Both the position numbers and the translations under genes were made by a program. Under the pieces are notes generated by a model. It was not told the DNA's origin and did not search any database. It was given only the letters and a program-made list of their open reading frames with translations. Below are positions 35,215-43,627 of a stretch of 64,000 bases of DNA, piece after piece. Position 1 is the first letter of the stretch, and every line of letters begins with the position of its first letter. Origin of the DNA: CALISC01 sp963542545 (GTDB taxonomy: Bacteria; Bacillota_I; Bacilli_A; Acholeplasmatales; Acholeplasmataceae); NCBI GenBank assembly GCA_963542545.1, contig CAUTWO010000001.1:1-64000 (forward strand), given 5' to 3'.

Positions 35215-36315
35215 TTACTCTGCTTTAAAAAAACCACTATTTAAGTCGCTTTTTGGTTTAATTTCTCTAAAGTTAGAAAGACCAACGCCAAATAGGCGAA
35301 TTGGCACGTCAATTTCAAGTTTTTCTTTAATGAAGTCTTCAAGAGCATTTTGAATGTCAAAAGCACTAGAAATAAAATATGTTAAAGTTTTTGCACGAGT
35401 ATAAGTTTTAAAGTTAGCAGTTTTAAACTTAAAGTTAACAGTTTTTGCCTCAAGTCCAAAGTTATTTAGTTGGGCGGCTAAATCTTGGTAAATTGGCTTG
35501 ATTTTAGCAACGATTGCCTCAAGTGAATCTACTGCGTAGTTTAAAGTAACTTCCCTTGACATGCTTTTTGGAACGCTAATTTGATAAGGTTCAATAAAGT
35601 CTTTAGAGTGACCAGAGACAGCAGCCATAATTTCTAAAAGATGCTGCGGGCGGTAAAGTTCTGCTAACTTTCTTTGATTGTCTTTTTTAACAAAGTCAGC
35701 AAGAGTATAAATTCTAAGTTCTTCCAAAGCAGCAGTTGAAGATTTACCAAACCCATATAGTTTGCCAAGTGGCATTCCGTAAATTTTACTTTCAATTTCA
35801 GTGCGGTAAAGCGTAGAAATACCTAAAGGTTTATCTAAGTCGGAGGCAATTTTGGCCAAATACAAAGTCTCTGAAATTCCAATTGACACAGGTAGTTTAT
35901 ACATGTCCATTAAATGTTTTTGAATTTGTTTAGCAAGTTCAAGTGGCTCAATTTTGTTGTTTTCTAAGTAATCTGTAAAGTCAACATAAGCCTCGTCAAT
36001 TGAAGCAATTTGTATCTTGTTGGTAAAAGTAAACAAATAGTCAAAAAATAGATTAGAAAAATGCTTGTATAGTTTAAAATCAGTGGGAACTATTACAATT
36101 TTTGGGTATTTTCGCTTAGCCTCAACAATCGTCATTCCAGACTTTATTTCAAAGCGGCGAGCAGAATAAGATGAAGTTGAAACCACTCCTTTGTTTAAGT
36201 GAGACTGATCTGAACCCACGACAAAAACAGTGTGTCTAAGATAAGGTTCTTTTATCATGTGACACGCTGCGAAAAACTGGTCTAAATCTAAATGAAAAAT
36301 ATAGGTTTTTTTCAT
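35215..36315 (-). CDS. dinB: DNA polymerase IV (Y family)
   Basis: 366-residue translesion polymerase. Catalytic acidic residues are D10 (HLDLDQFFAACH) and D107/E108 (SIDEAYVDF). The thumb with a helix-hairpin-helix (GIGKSS-like, seen here as GFGKSSTAALEEL) and the little-finger domain follow. No clear beta-clamp box is seen at the very end. Ribosome binding site AAAGGAG. Divergent from the small membrane protein gene at 36367. Confidence 0.95.
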   Translation of the reverse strand: MKKTYIFHLDLDQFFAACHMIKEPYLRHTVFVVGSDQSHLNKGVVSTSSYSARRFEIKSGMTIVEAKRKYPKIVIVPTDFKLYKHFSNLFFDYLFTFTNKIQIASIDEAYVDFTDYLENNKIEPLELAKQIQKHLMDMYKLPVSIGISETLYLAKIASDLDKPLGISTLYRTEIESKIYGMPLGKLYGFGKSSTAALEELRIYTLADFVKKDNQRKLAELYRPQHLLEIMAAVSGHSKDFIEPYQISVPKSMSREVTLNYAVDSLEAIVAKIKPIYQDLAAQLNNFGLEAKTVNFKFKTANFKTYTRAKTLTYFISSAFDIQNALEDFIKEKLEIDVPIRLFGVGLSNFREIKPKSDLNSGFFKAE

Positions 36316-36366
36316 TCTGCTCCTTTAAATATGGTAAAATAGAAAAGTAATTGCGAGGTGAATGCT

Positions 36367-36648
36367 GTGGCTGAAGATAAAAAAGTTGAAAATCTTGAAA
36401 CCGAACTAACTGGTTCTTACAAAAAAGAACTAAAAGAAGAAAGAAAGAAAGAAAAGAAAACAGATAAAGCCAGCAAGGCTCTTAAAGACAAAAAAGAAAA
36501 AAACCAAGAACCCGGAGTAATTATTTTAAAAAACCCAAGTAAAACACTAAAGGGTAAAATCGTAATTTGGGTAATTCTAGGTGCAATGGCGGTTTCATTC
36601 GTGGCTGCTTTTATTTCAATTATCTTAAAAGCAAACGGAGTTATTTAG
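36367..36648 (+). CDS. Small Lys-rich single-helix membrane protein
   Basis: About 93 residues from the GTG at 36367, which has GAGGTGA five bases upstream; a GTG at 36358 is inside that site. The first 60 residues are very rich in Lys and Glu, then one membrane helix (about residues 66-88) and a short tail. The layout resembles SecE-like or other small basic membrane proteins, but no SecE motif is clear and nusG is not next to it. A TAAAAT box is at 36335-36340. Function unknown. Confidence 0.55.
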   Translation: MAEDKKVENLETELTGSYKKELKEERKKEKKTDKASKALKDKKEKNQEPGVIILKNPSKTLKGKIVIWVILGAMAVSFVAAFISIILKANGVI

Positions 36649-36666
36649 TCAAATTAAATATTTTTT

Positions 36667-36696
36667 AAAAAAGGTTGATTTATTCAACCTTTTTTT
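36667..36696. terminator. Bidirectional terminator between convergent genes
   Basis: Twelve base pairs (36667-36678 with 36684-36695) around a TTTAT loop, with A6 on one side and T7 on the other. It serves the small membrane protein gene on plus and dxs on minus; the dxs stop codon overlaps its T-tract. Confidence 0.88.
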
Positions 36697-38371
36697 AATT
36701 TTCTATCGCTGCTTTGATATCAGCCAAAGTTAATTTAAAGTCTTTAAGTAGTTCTGCTCTAGTTTTTTCTGAAACCAAACAATTGTCTAGGTTCAGAGGA
36801 ATAACTTTTTTGTTTAAATTACGGCGGTTTAAGAAATCTAGAACTAAACCGTAAAGCAGAGAACTTGCTTCTTCAACTACTACTATTTTTTGGTGTTTTT
36901 CAACTTGTTTTAAAAAACTAACCTCATCTTCTATCTGAGAAATCAGTCTTGTGTTGACTAGTGTAAAGTCTTCATTTAAATTTTGATAAATTTCTTTTAA
37001 AATTGGTCCATAACTTAAAACCAAAGTGTCTTTACCTGTTTTAAGAGTTTGCCAAAACGACTCTTTTTTAAACTTAATAGAAAAAGTTTCGGGATTAAAA
37101 TTTTCGCTAAGCGGTAGTTTCGGGTAAGCAATCGCCTTTAGCCCAGGTAAATCAAAAGTAGAAGAAAGCAATGTTGCGTAGTCGGTGTCCAGCCCACAGG
37201 CAAAAACTTTAGTGTTTGGAAAGCAACTAAGTAATTTAGTAAAGTAAGTACCTTGGTGAGTAGAAGGGTCACGATTTGTTAAAAAGGCTGAGTTTAAAAG
37301 TAAAGTTACATCTAAGTTTACTCGTGCAATATCTGAAAGCAAGTAGTCGAGCGAGCGCTGAATAAAAGTGGTGTAATACGGTAATATTACTTTCTTTTTA
37401 TTTAAGGCTAAACTAGCGGCCAGCATCGCAGAGTTTCCCTCAGCTATGCCTGAGTCTATAAATCTATCTGGGTATTTTTCTTTAAAGTCTTTGGTGAAGT
37501 TGCCAAGTTCCATACCACTTTCAATTAAATAAAAATCGCGTAGTTTAGCAAACTCAGAAATTACTTTCCCCATGATGTAAGGGGTTTGAGTTTGAGTGGA
37601 AGCACTGTATGAATGATACTTACCGCTTACGTCTGAAACCGCTTCAACAAGCCCTTTTCCCTTAATTGTTTCAATTAAAAAAACAACCGGTTTTTGCACC
37701 TTTAAAACAGTTTTTAAAGTGTCTATTAAAGCAATAACGTCATTACCTTCTTTAAGGTAAAAAAACCGATAACCAAGTGCTTCAAAGTATGCGCGTGCTT
37801 TGATTGGGTCATTTAAGGTGTGTCTAAATGCACCAACGTTTTCAACAATTGAGCATTTGTTGTTGTTAATAATAACTGTGCCAGGTAGGCTATATCCACT
37901 TAAAGTATTTAGTCCTTCAAAGGCAATTCCTGCATTTAGCGCACCGTCACCAATCACCGCAACATTCTTGTTTAATGGGTTTGTTAAGACAAATCCCGCC
38001 AAAGCAGACAGAGACTGAGATGCGTGTCCTGCTTCAAAAAAATCGTATTTAGATTCGCTGTATGCGGTAAACCCAGAAATTCTTCTTTCACTAAAATTAA
38101 GAAAACCACTGCCACGACCAGTTAAAATTTTGTAGGTGTATGCCTGGTGGCCAATGTCAAAAAGCAGTCTGTCTTTGTCTAAGTTAAGTAAATAAACCAA
38201 AGCCACAGTTAGCTCAATTGTTGCTAAATTAGAACTAAGGTGTCCACCAGACTTTAAGATATTTTCTTTAATGAACTCCCTAATTTCTGCGCAAAGTTTG
38301 GGCAGGTCTTGGACTTTTAGTTTTTTTAAGTCAGCAGGTAAAAAGTTTAGTAAATTAAAATTACTGCTCAT
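36695..38371 (-). CDS. dxs: 1-deoxy-D-xylulose-5-phosphate synthase, divergent
   Basis: About 558 residues from the ATG at 38371, shorter than the usual 620. Makes DXP, the entry to MEP isoprenoid synthesis and a thiamine/pyridoxal precursor. Seen: DIGHQAYTYKILTGR, the ThDP motif GDGALNAGIAFEGLN...NNNKCSI, and STFIQRSLDYL. The normally strict AEQHA segment is altered to AEGNS and the DGPTHHG-type loop to RDPSTHQG, so substrate use may differ. It overlaps xseB by 11 bases, in the conserved nusB-xseA-xseB-dxs order. No other MEP gene is in the window. Confidence 0.82.
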   Translation of the reverse strand: MSSNFNLLNFLPADLKKLKVQDLPKLCAEIREFIKENILKSGGHLSSNLATIELTVALVYLLNLDKDRLLFDIGHQAYTYKILTGRGSGFLNFSERRISGFTAYSESKYDFFEAGHASQSLSALAGFVLTNPLNKNVAVIGDGALNAGIAFEGLNTLSGYSLPGTVIINNNKCSIVENVGAFRHTLNDPIKARAYFEALGYRFFYLKEGNDVIALIDTLKTVLKVQKPVVFLIETIKGKGLVEAVSDVSGKYHSYSASTQTQTPYIMGKVISEFAKLRDFYLIESGMELGNFTKDFKEKYPDRFIDSGIAEGNSAMLAASLALNKKKVILPYYTTFIQRSLDYLLSDIARVNLDVTLLLNSAFLTNRDPSTHQGTYFTKLLSCFPNTKVFACGLDTDYATLLSSTFDLPGLKAIAYPKLPLSENFNPETFSIKFKKESFWQTLKTGKDTLVLSYGPILKEIYQNLNEDFTLVNTRLISQIEDEVSFLKQVEKHQKIVVVEEASSLLYGLVLDFLNRRNLNKKVIPLNLDNCLVSEKTRAELLKDFKLTLADIKAAIEN

Positions 38372-38549
38372 TTTCGATTGCTTTTTTAGCAACCTCTAAA
38401 ATAGAGTCGGCTTTTTGAATTAGGTCTTTAGTTTGCTTGTAAAGTTCAATTGAAACCATGATGTCGTTTTCTTGATTTAACTTATCAATGTTTTCCTTTA
38501 TTTTTGCAAACAGTGTCTTTAACTCTAAGTTTTTTTCTGAATTGTTCAT
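38361..38549 (-). CDS. xseB: Exodeoxyribonuclease VII small subunit
   Basis: 62 residues with the two-helix pattern of XseB (ELKTLFAKIKENIDKLNQENDIMVSIELYKQ-type; not quoted in full). It pairs with XseA to degrade single-stranded DNA. Four bases after xseA and overlapping dxs by 11. Assignment relies on size, helical character and context. Confidence 0.85.
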   Translation of the reverse strand: MNNSEKNLELKTLFAKIKENIDKLNQENDIMVSIELYKQTKDLIQKADSILEVAKKAIENEQ

Positions 38550-38553
38550 ATTT

Positions 38554-39996
38554 TTACTCTCCTTTTATGCTAGTGACTGCTACTTTTAAAGTACCGTCTT
38601 TTAATTTAATTTCAAGGCTGTCATTGCCGTTAACATCTTTTACGCTTCTAACCATTTGTTGATCTTTAAATACCAGTGCATAACCTTGCTCAAGTTTTTT
38701 ATTTAAGTCAAAGTTGTTAAGTTGCTCTTTAAAAAGTTTTAACTCAAACTCTTTATTTTTAATAATTTCAGGGATATTTGGTAGTTTTAGTTTAAAGTCA
38801 GTAATTTGACTTTGAGCAACACTTAAAGTCTTGTGTAAGTTTGGAAGTTTAGTGGCAAGTTCGTCTAAATACTCTGCGTTTTTGTTGTAAGTGTTGATAA
38901 CTGAGTTTTGGCATCTTTGCAGAGCAACCGCAAGCGTTGCTTGTTTTTTTGAGTAAAGAGCAGCGAGCATTAACTTTGCTTGGTTTTTAAGCAACATTAG
39001 TTCTTGTTGAAGTTTGGTCAACTTACTCAGCGGAGATACTCGCTCTAGTGCTGCTTCATAGGTTCTCAGTTCTGCGTTTTCTTGATGTACTTTGTTTTTT
39101 AAATTAGTTAAAATTGTGTGGTTAAATTCGGCTAACTTATTTTGAAAATCTGCAGTTGTAATTTGAGTAATTAGAGCAGCGGCGTCTGTTGGGGTAGACG
39201 CAGAAAGGTCGGCAACGTAGTCTGAAATTGAGACATCTCTTTCATGTCCAACTGCAGAAATTACAGGGATTTTAGAAAAATAGATAGCATCTGCAACTTC
39301 TTTGGCGTCAAAAGCCTCAAGGTCTTCTTTAGCACCACCGCCGCGTCCAACAATTAAAACTTCTGCTTTGTTTTCTAAGTTTGCAAGTTCTATGGCTTTT
39401 TTAATTTCTTTTGCGGCGTTTTCACCTTGCACTAAAGTGTTGTAAACAATAAAGTCAATTAAAGGAAAGCGTTTATATGCGTTTTCTTTAATGTCTCTGA
39501 GTGCAGCGCCTGTATCCGAAGTTACTATTCCGACTACCGCAGGGTTTTGAGGAATCTTTCTTTTTCTTTCTTTTTCAAAATACCCAAGAGAGTTTAGTTC
39601 TTTAATTAGTTTTTCTTTTTCGCGTTTCTTTTTACCCTCACCATAGTCATAAACCTGCCAAACTGTCGCGGTAATTGAACCACCTTTTTGATAATAAGAA
39701 ATAGTGATATCAACTATCACCTGCATACCGGAGTAGGGAATAAAATCTAGTTTACTTACAGTGCTTTGCCAAATTGCACATCTTAGCGCGCTTTCTTTGC
39801 CAACTAAGTTAAAGTAAAGATGACTTTTGGGGTTTTTAGCCTCGTATTCTGAGTAAGTTGCTTTAACTTCACCCAGCACAAAAAAGTGACTATAGCCAAA
39901 ATTATGTTTAACTAAATCAGCAATATTTTGGCTAAAAAAGTCTACTTCAATAACGTTTTTATCTGTATTATTATTTTGAATCTCTGCTCCGCTCAT
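38554..39996 (-). CDS. xseA: Exodeoxyribonuclease VII large subunit
   Basis: 480 residues. N-terminal OB-fold (FFVLGEVKATYSEY... HLYFNL) and catalytic domain with VGIVTSDTGAALRDI, ILIVGRGGG-like EVLIVGRGGGAKEDL, and ISAVGHERDVSISDYVADL.ASTPTDAA, then a long coiled coil. All are family signatures. The ATG overlaps the nusB stop by four bases (ATGA). Confidence 0.95.
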   Translation of the reverse strand: MSGAEIQNNNTDKNVIEVDFFSQNIADLVKHNFGYSHFFVLGEVKATYSEYEAKNPKSHLYFNLVGKESALRCAIWQSTVSKLDFIPYSGMQVIVDITISYYQKGGSITATVWQVYDYGEGKKKREKEKLIKELNSLGYFEKERKRKIPQNPAVVGIVTSDTGAALRDIKENAYKRFPLIDFIVYNTLVQGENAAKEIKKAIELANLENKAEVLIVGRGGGAKEDLEAFDAKEVADAIYFSKIPVISAVGHERDVSISDYVADLSASTPTDAAALITQITTADFQNKLAEFNHTILTNLKNKVHQENAELRTYEAALERVSPLSKLTKLQQELMLLKNQAKLMLAALYSKKQATLAVALQRCQNSVINTYNKNAEYLDELATKLPNLHKTLSVAQSQITDFKLKLPNIPEIIKNKEFELKLFKEQLNNFDLNKKLEQGYALVFKDQQMVRSVKDVNGNDSLEIKLKDGTLKVAVTSIKGE

Positions 39997-40361
39997 TTTA
40001 AATTAGCAACAATGTTTTGTAGTAACTTGTTGGTAAACTTGTGTTGCTTTTCGTCATCTAAATCAGAAAACAACTTAGTGATTTCAACCGCTTCGTTGAT
40101 TGCAACCGGCACAGGGGTTTTGAGTTCTTGCATTTCAAAAACCGAGTACTCAACAATTGCTTTGTCTAATTTAGAAAGTCTGTCTAAACTGTAGCCAATC
40201 AAGGCCTTAGAAATTGTTTCGTCAATTTCGTTTACCTTAGATAAAAATAGTGAAAAAATCTCTTTTTCTTCGTCTGTTAACACTAAATTATTTTCAATTC
40301 CTAAGTTATAAATATAGATAGATTTAATTAAATTTAGCCTAGTTAGTAGTTCTTTCTTCAT
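39993..40361 (-). CDS. nusB: Transcription antitermination factor NusB
   Basis: About 122 residues from the ATG at 40361, which has GGAG at good spacing; an upstream ATG at 40379 lacks a ribosome binding site. An all-helical protein that binds boxA RNA with NusE for rRNA transcription. The family end pattern (PVPVAINEAVEITKLFSDLDDEK.HKFTN.LL) is clear. The stop is TGA, overlapped by the xseA start. Confidence 0.92.
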   Translation of the reverse strand: MKKELLTRLNLIKSIYIYNLGIENNLVLTDEEKEIFSLFLSKVNEIDETISKALIGYSLDRLSKLDKAIVEYSVFEMQELKTPVPVAINEAVEITKLFSDLDDEKQHKFTNKLLQNIVANLK

Positions 40362-40390
40362 TTTATTCTCCAATGACATTTTAGCATAAT

Positions 40391-41302
40391 TTAGTGTCTT
40401 TTTAACCTATCGTAAAGGTTTTTGACCTTGATAAACTTGTTGCTCAAATGCGCTCGGTTGATTTGTTTTTTAAAGGTAGAAATGTAGATTGACTGAAGTT
40501 CGGAAAGCGAACTATAGGGGTGTTTTAATCTTAATTTCATAACTCGCTCTAGTTCTGGGTCAAGTTCAGTTTCTAGGTTTGCAAAAATAAAGTTGATTTG
40601 CTTAATTTGTTTAGCAGCAACCTCAGAAGTTTTTTTAATATTAGCAGTTTCACAATTCACTCGGCGTTGTAAAGTGGTCGCCACTTCTCTGTCAATTTTG
40701 CAGTTAGTGTAGCGCTCTGCGATTTTGTTTAGTTCTGAGTGATTTAAAAAATCAACTATTTGGTCAAAAGACTTAATATATAGCAAAAAGTGGTCTAAAC
40801 GTTTTGAAATTCTGGCGTCTAAATTGTACTTAAGTAAGTTTTTTTGGACAAAAAAACAAGAGTCTGTGTTTTTGAACTTAAACTCTAGGTGGTAGTTTGC
40901 AGAACTTGGTGAGTTAATTGAGCCTAGTATTAAAAATAGGGTTTTAAAAAACAAAGGTTTAGAAGTCTCTGCAATTACTGTGTTAATTTCTGGTTCAATT
41001 GCCGAAAAATCAGGGTGTGCAAAAACTACCTTTTTAGAGCCATAGTTGACAACTGCTTTAACATTTAGTTTTTTAAAAGCAGCGTCATAGAGTTCAAGTA
41101 GTTCGTACGGCACTTTAAACTCATAAAACTCGCTATCTTGATTTGATGGTTTTTTTAAGTAAAGTGCAAACATTAAAAACTGCTTCAACTCTAAAAACGG
41201 CAGTTTTAAAATGCAGGCAAGAATTGCTTGCTTGCAGTACTTAGAAAAAGATATCCCGAGTTTTTTTAATTCATCTGCCAACAGTTGGCTAGAATTAGCC
41301 AT
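40391..41302 (-). CDS. whiA: WhiA-type DNA-binding protein
   Basis: 303 residues. The central LAGLIDADG-like fold shows FLILGSINSPSSANYHLEF, and the C-terminal helix-turn-helix region shows RRVNCETANIKKT and KHPYSSLSELQ, both WhiA signatures. WhiA influences sporulation in Streptomyces and division/chromosome segregation in Bacillota; here a role in growth is more likely. The N-terminal part is divergent. Overlaps trxB by eight bases, a known neighbourhood. Confidence 0.88.
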   Translation of the reverse strand: MANSSQLLADELKKLGISFSKYCKQAILACILKLPFLELKQFLMFALYLKKPSNQDSEFYEFKVPYELLELYDAAFKKLNVKAVVNYGSKKVVFAHPDFSAIEPEINTVIAETSKPLFFKTLFLILGSINSPSSANYHLEFKFKNTDSCFFVQKNLLKYNLDARISKRLDHFLLYIKSFDQIVDFLNHSELNKIAERYTNCKIDREVATTLQRRVNCETANIKKTSEVAAKQIKQINFIFANLETELDPELERVMKLRLKHPYSSLSELQSIYISTFKKQINRAHLSNKFIKVKNLYDRLKRH

Positions 41303-42200
41303 GGTTTTTTAAGTATTTGGCAATCGCAGAAACTGCAATACCGCCGTCGGCTGCGGCTGTAATTACTTGTCTAACTGCTTTTTTTCTAACGTCGCCTGCT
41401 ACAAAAATACCAGGAATAGAGGTAGACAAATCTTCATTTACTAAATAGTATCCCCATTCTTTTTGCAGTTCTGTGTCAAGCAACGAAGACTCTGGAACTT
41501 GGCCGATAAAAATGAAAATACCGTCTACAAAAACTGAGTGATTTTGGTCAAACACATCAAAGTTAATTCCTTTTAGTGTGTTGTTTTCATCCAAGATTTT
41601 CTTAATTTTTGCGTTATAAATAACTTCAATGTTGGTTTTTTTAAATAGTTCTGCTTGTCCTTTTTTGTCAGCAGTTAAGTGCGGATCTTGAGTAATTACT
41701 GTAACTTTTTTACAAATATCTGCCAAAAAAGCAGCCTCGTCAACAGCAGCGTTGCCACCACCTACAACTGCAACATCTAAGTCTTTGTAGAAAAATCCAT
41801 CGCAAGTTGCACAAAAAGAAATACCATTTCCCAGGTATTTGGCTTCATTTTCAACATTTAGCGTTCTTGGTTTTTGACCAGTTGCTAAAAGCACAGTTTT
41901 GGTTTCATAGGTATTTTGATTTGTAGAAACTTTGAAACCATTTTCAATTTTTTCAATTTTTAAAACATTTTCAGCAATTATTTTTGCGCCCAAAGACTTG
42001 GCGTGTTCGTGCATTGATTTTGCCAAAGCGCTACCCTCGATTTTACTAAAACCTAGATAGTTTTCAATTTCTTTGGTATTAATAATTGCACCACCTGGCA
42101 CTTTTCGTTCAAATACCAAAGCATCTAAGTTTTGTCTTGCTGCATAAATTGCTGCGTTCAGGCCAGCAGGGCCTGCACCAATAATAATTAAATCTTTCAT
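41295..42200 (-). CDS. trxB: Thioredoxin reductase
   Basis: 301 residues. FAD motif GAGPAGLNAAIYAA, redox-active C130-A-T-C133, NAD(P)H motif GGGNAAVDEA and the C-terminal GIFVAGDVR..AVRQVITAAADG. Uses NADPH to reduce thioredoxin, which supports the methionine sulfoxide reductase encoded at 48.6 kb. Starts two bases after lgt. Confidence 0.95.
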   Translation of the reverse strand: MKDLIIIGAGPAGLNAAIYAARQNLDALVFERKVPGGAIINTKEIENYLGFSKIEGSALAKSMHEHAKSLGAKIIAENVLKIEKIENGFKVSTNQNTYETKTVLLATGQKPRTLNVENEAKYLGNGISFCATCDGFFYKDLDVAVVGGGNAAVDEAAFLADICKKVTVITQDPHLTADKKGQAELFKKTNIEVIYNAKIKKILDENNTLKGINFDVFDQNHSVFVDGIFIFIGQVPESSLLDTELQKEWGYYLVNEDLSTSIPGIFVAGDVRKKAVRQVITAAADGGIAVSAIAKYLKNHG

Positions 42201-42202
42201 AA

Positions 42203-43627
42203 TTAGTTAAATAAATCCTTTAAATCCTTTAAATCGTTAATCTTGTAAAGTGCGGTTGTAGAGCCGTTTTCGGCAGTTTCTGTGCTATAGAAAACGGTTT
42301 TTATTTCAAGAGCATCCGCTAGTTTTAGCATCTCTTCGTTTTCTGAAATCACGCATGCTCGCTCTTTTCTCATCAATTTGTTTGCTAAAAACGGATTGAC
42401 TTCGTCTTGCAGATACGAATTTTTAAATGAACAATATAAAGCACTTTCAGCCAAAGTTTGTTTTAAGTTAAGTTTAGAGAAAACAACTGTCTTAATTCCA
42501 AATAAAGAGTTATATAGTTTAAACTTTAAAATAGCCTTATAGCCCAGTTTCAAAGTAAGATCTGCGTCTATTAAAAAGTAGGCAACAGAACCAACTTTTT
42601 CGCCTTTTTCGTTAACTATATAGCGCCCTTTTTTACCAGGGTCTAGGTAAGTTTCGTAGTGATAAGGTGTAGCCTCTGTGTAGTAGGGGATGTGTGTAAA
42701 GTAAAGATACTTAACACCAAAGTAAATCAAACCACCGATTATAAACAGTACAGAAATCAACACATTTTGTTTAATTTTGCCAATCCAAAGTGGGTCTTGG
42801 CGAAAAGGTTCAATTAAAAAGCCACGAATTAAGCCATAGGCTACAGTATAGATTCCAAACATATCACCAACTTTAAGTAGTTTAAAACGACGAACTATCA
42901 GCAGCAAAATTAAGATAAATAAATTAGCCAAAGACTCATATAAGAAAGTCGGATGCCAGTAGCCAAGTTGAGTTGAGTTATTCCCACTAAAGTGCATTTG
43001 CTCGCGTATAAAACCTGGTAAGAAATTCAGATTTCCGGCCATTGTGCCGTGTGCTTCGCGATTGATAAAATTACCCCAGCGGCCAGCAATTTGACCTATT
43101 AAGAAACCAATTGCCACAATGTCTAGAATCAAGAGCATATTGATTTTTCTGACCCAGCAGTAAATGGCAGCAGAGATCATCGCGACAATTATTGCACCGT
43201 GAATTGCAAGTCCCCCACTTCTGAAATCAAAAAATGAAGAAAGCGAAGCGTTTGGGTCAAACAGTAGGTAGTAAAGTCTAGAGCCTAGAATTGAAAGCGG
43301 AATAATTATTAAAACTCCGTCTGTAGCGTGTGATACTGAGATATTTGATTTCTTAACTTCTTTTAGCGAAGTATAGACTGCTGCAAATATTCCAAAAGAA
43401 ATAAAGACAGCATACCATCTAACGTCTTGGCCAAAAATAGAAAAAGCCGTTTTACTAAAACCAATTGCACGGTCTGGTGTACTAAAACCGTTTGTTGCAA
43501 GCGCAAGAAGTGCAATAAAAATCAGGGTTAGTAGCGGAAATGTTAAAGTTTCCCAGTATTTATTTGTAAACTTAAAAAACTTAGTTTCGTGGTATCTTGC
43601 TGTGAGTTTTTGTATTTTTCTAATCAT
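42203..43627 (-). CDS. lgt: Prolipoprotein diacylglyceryl transferase with HAD-like C-terminal tail
   Basis: 474 residues; Lgt itself needs about 280. The Lgt core is clear: GLAIHGAIIV (140-150), GQIAGRWGNFINREAHG (178-194) and HPTFLYES (225-232), with about seven membrane helices. It attaches diacylglycerol to lipobox cysteines. From about 310 a soluble tail follows with D354-A-D-L-T358, a KTVVFS stretch at 379-384 and LADALEIKTVFYS at 436-448, reminiscent of a reduced HAD phosphatase fold. In Bacillus a HAD enzyme (ppaX) lies near lgt, so a fusion is plausible (inference). Confidence 0.92.
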   Translation of the reverse strand: MIRKIQKLTARYHETKFFKFTNKYWETLTFPLLTLIFIALLALATNGFSTPDRAIGFSKTAFSIFGQDVRWYAVFISFGIFAAVYTSLKEVKKSNISVSHATDGVLIIIPLSILGSRLYYLLFDPNASLSSFFDFRSGGLAIHGAIIVAMISAAIYCWVRKINMLLILDIVAIGFLIGQIAGRWGNFINREAHGTMAGNLNFLPGFIREQMHFSGNNSTQLGYWHPTFLYESLANLFILILLLIVRRFKLLKVGDMFGIYTVAYGLIRGFLIEPFRQDPLWIGKIKQNVLISVLFIIGGLIYFGVKYLYFTHIPYYTEATPYHYETYLDPGKKGRYIVNEKGEKVGSVAYFLIDADLTLKLGYKAILKFKLYNSLFGIKTVVFSKLNLKQTLAESALYCSFKNSYLQDEVNPFLANKLMRKERACVISENEEMLKLADALEIKTVFYSTETAENGSTTALYKINDLKDLKDLFN

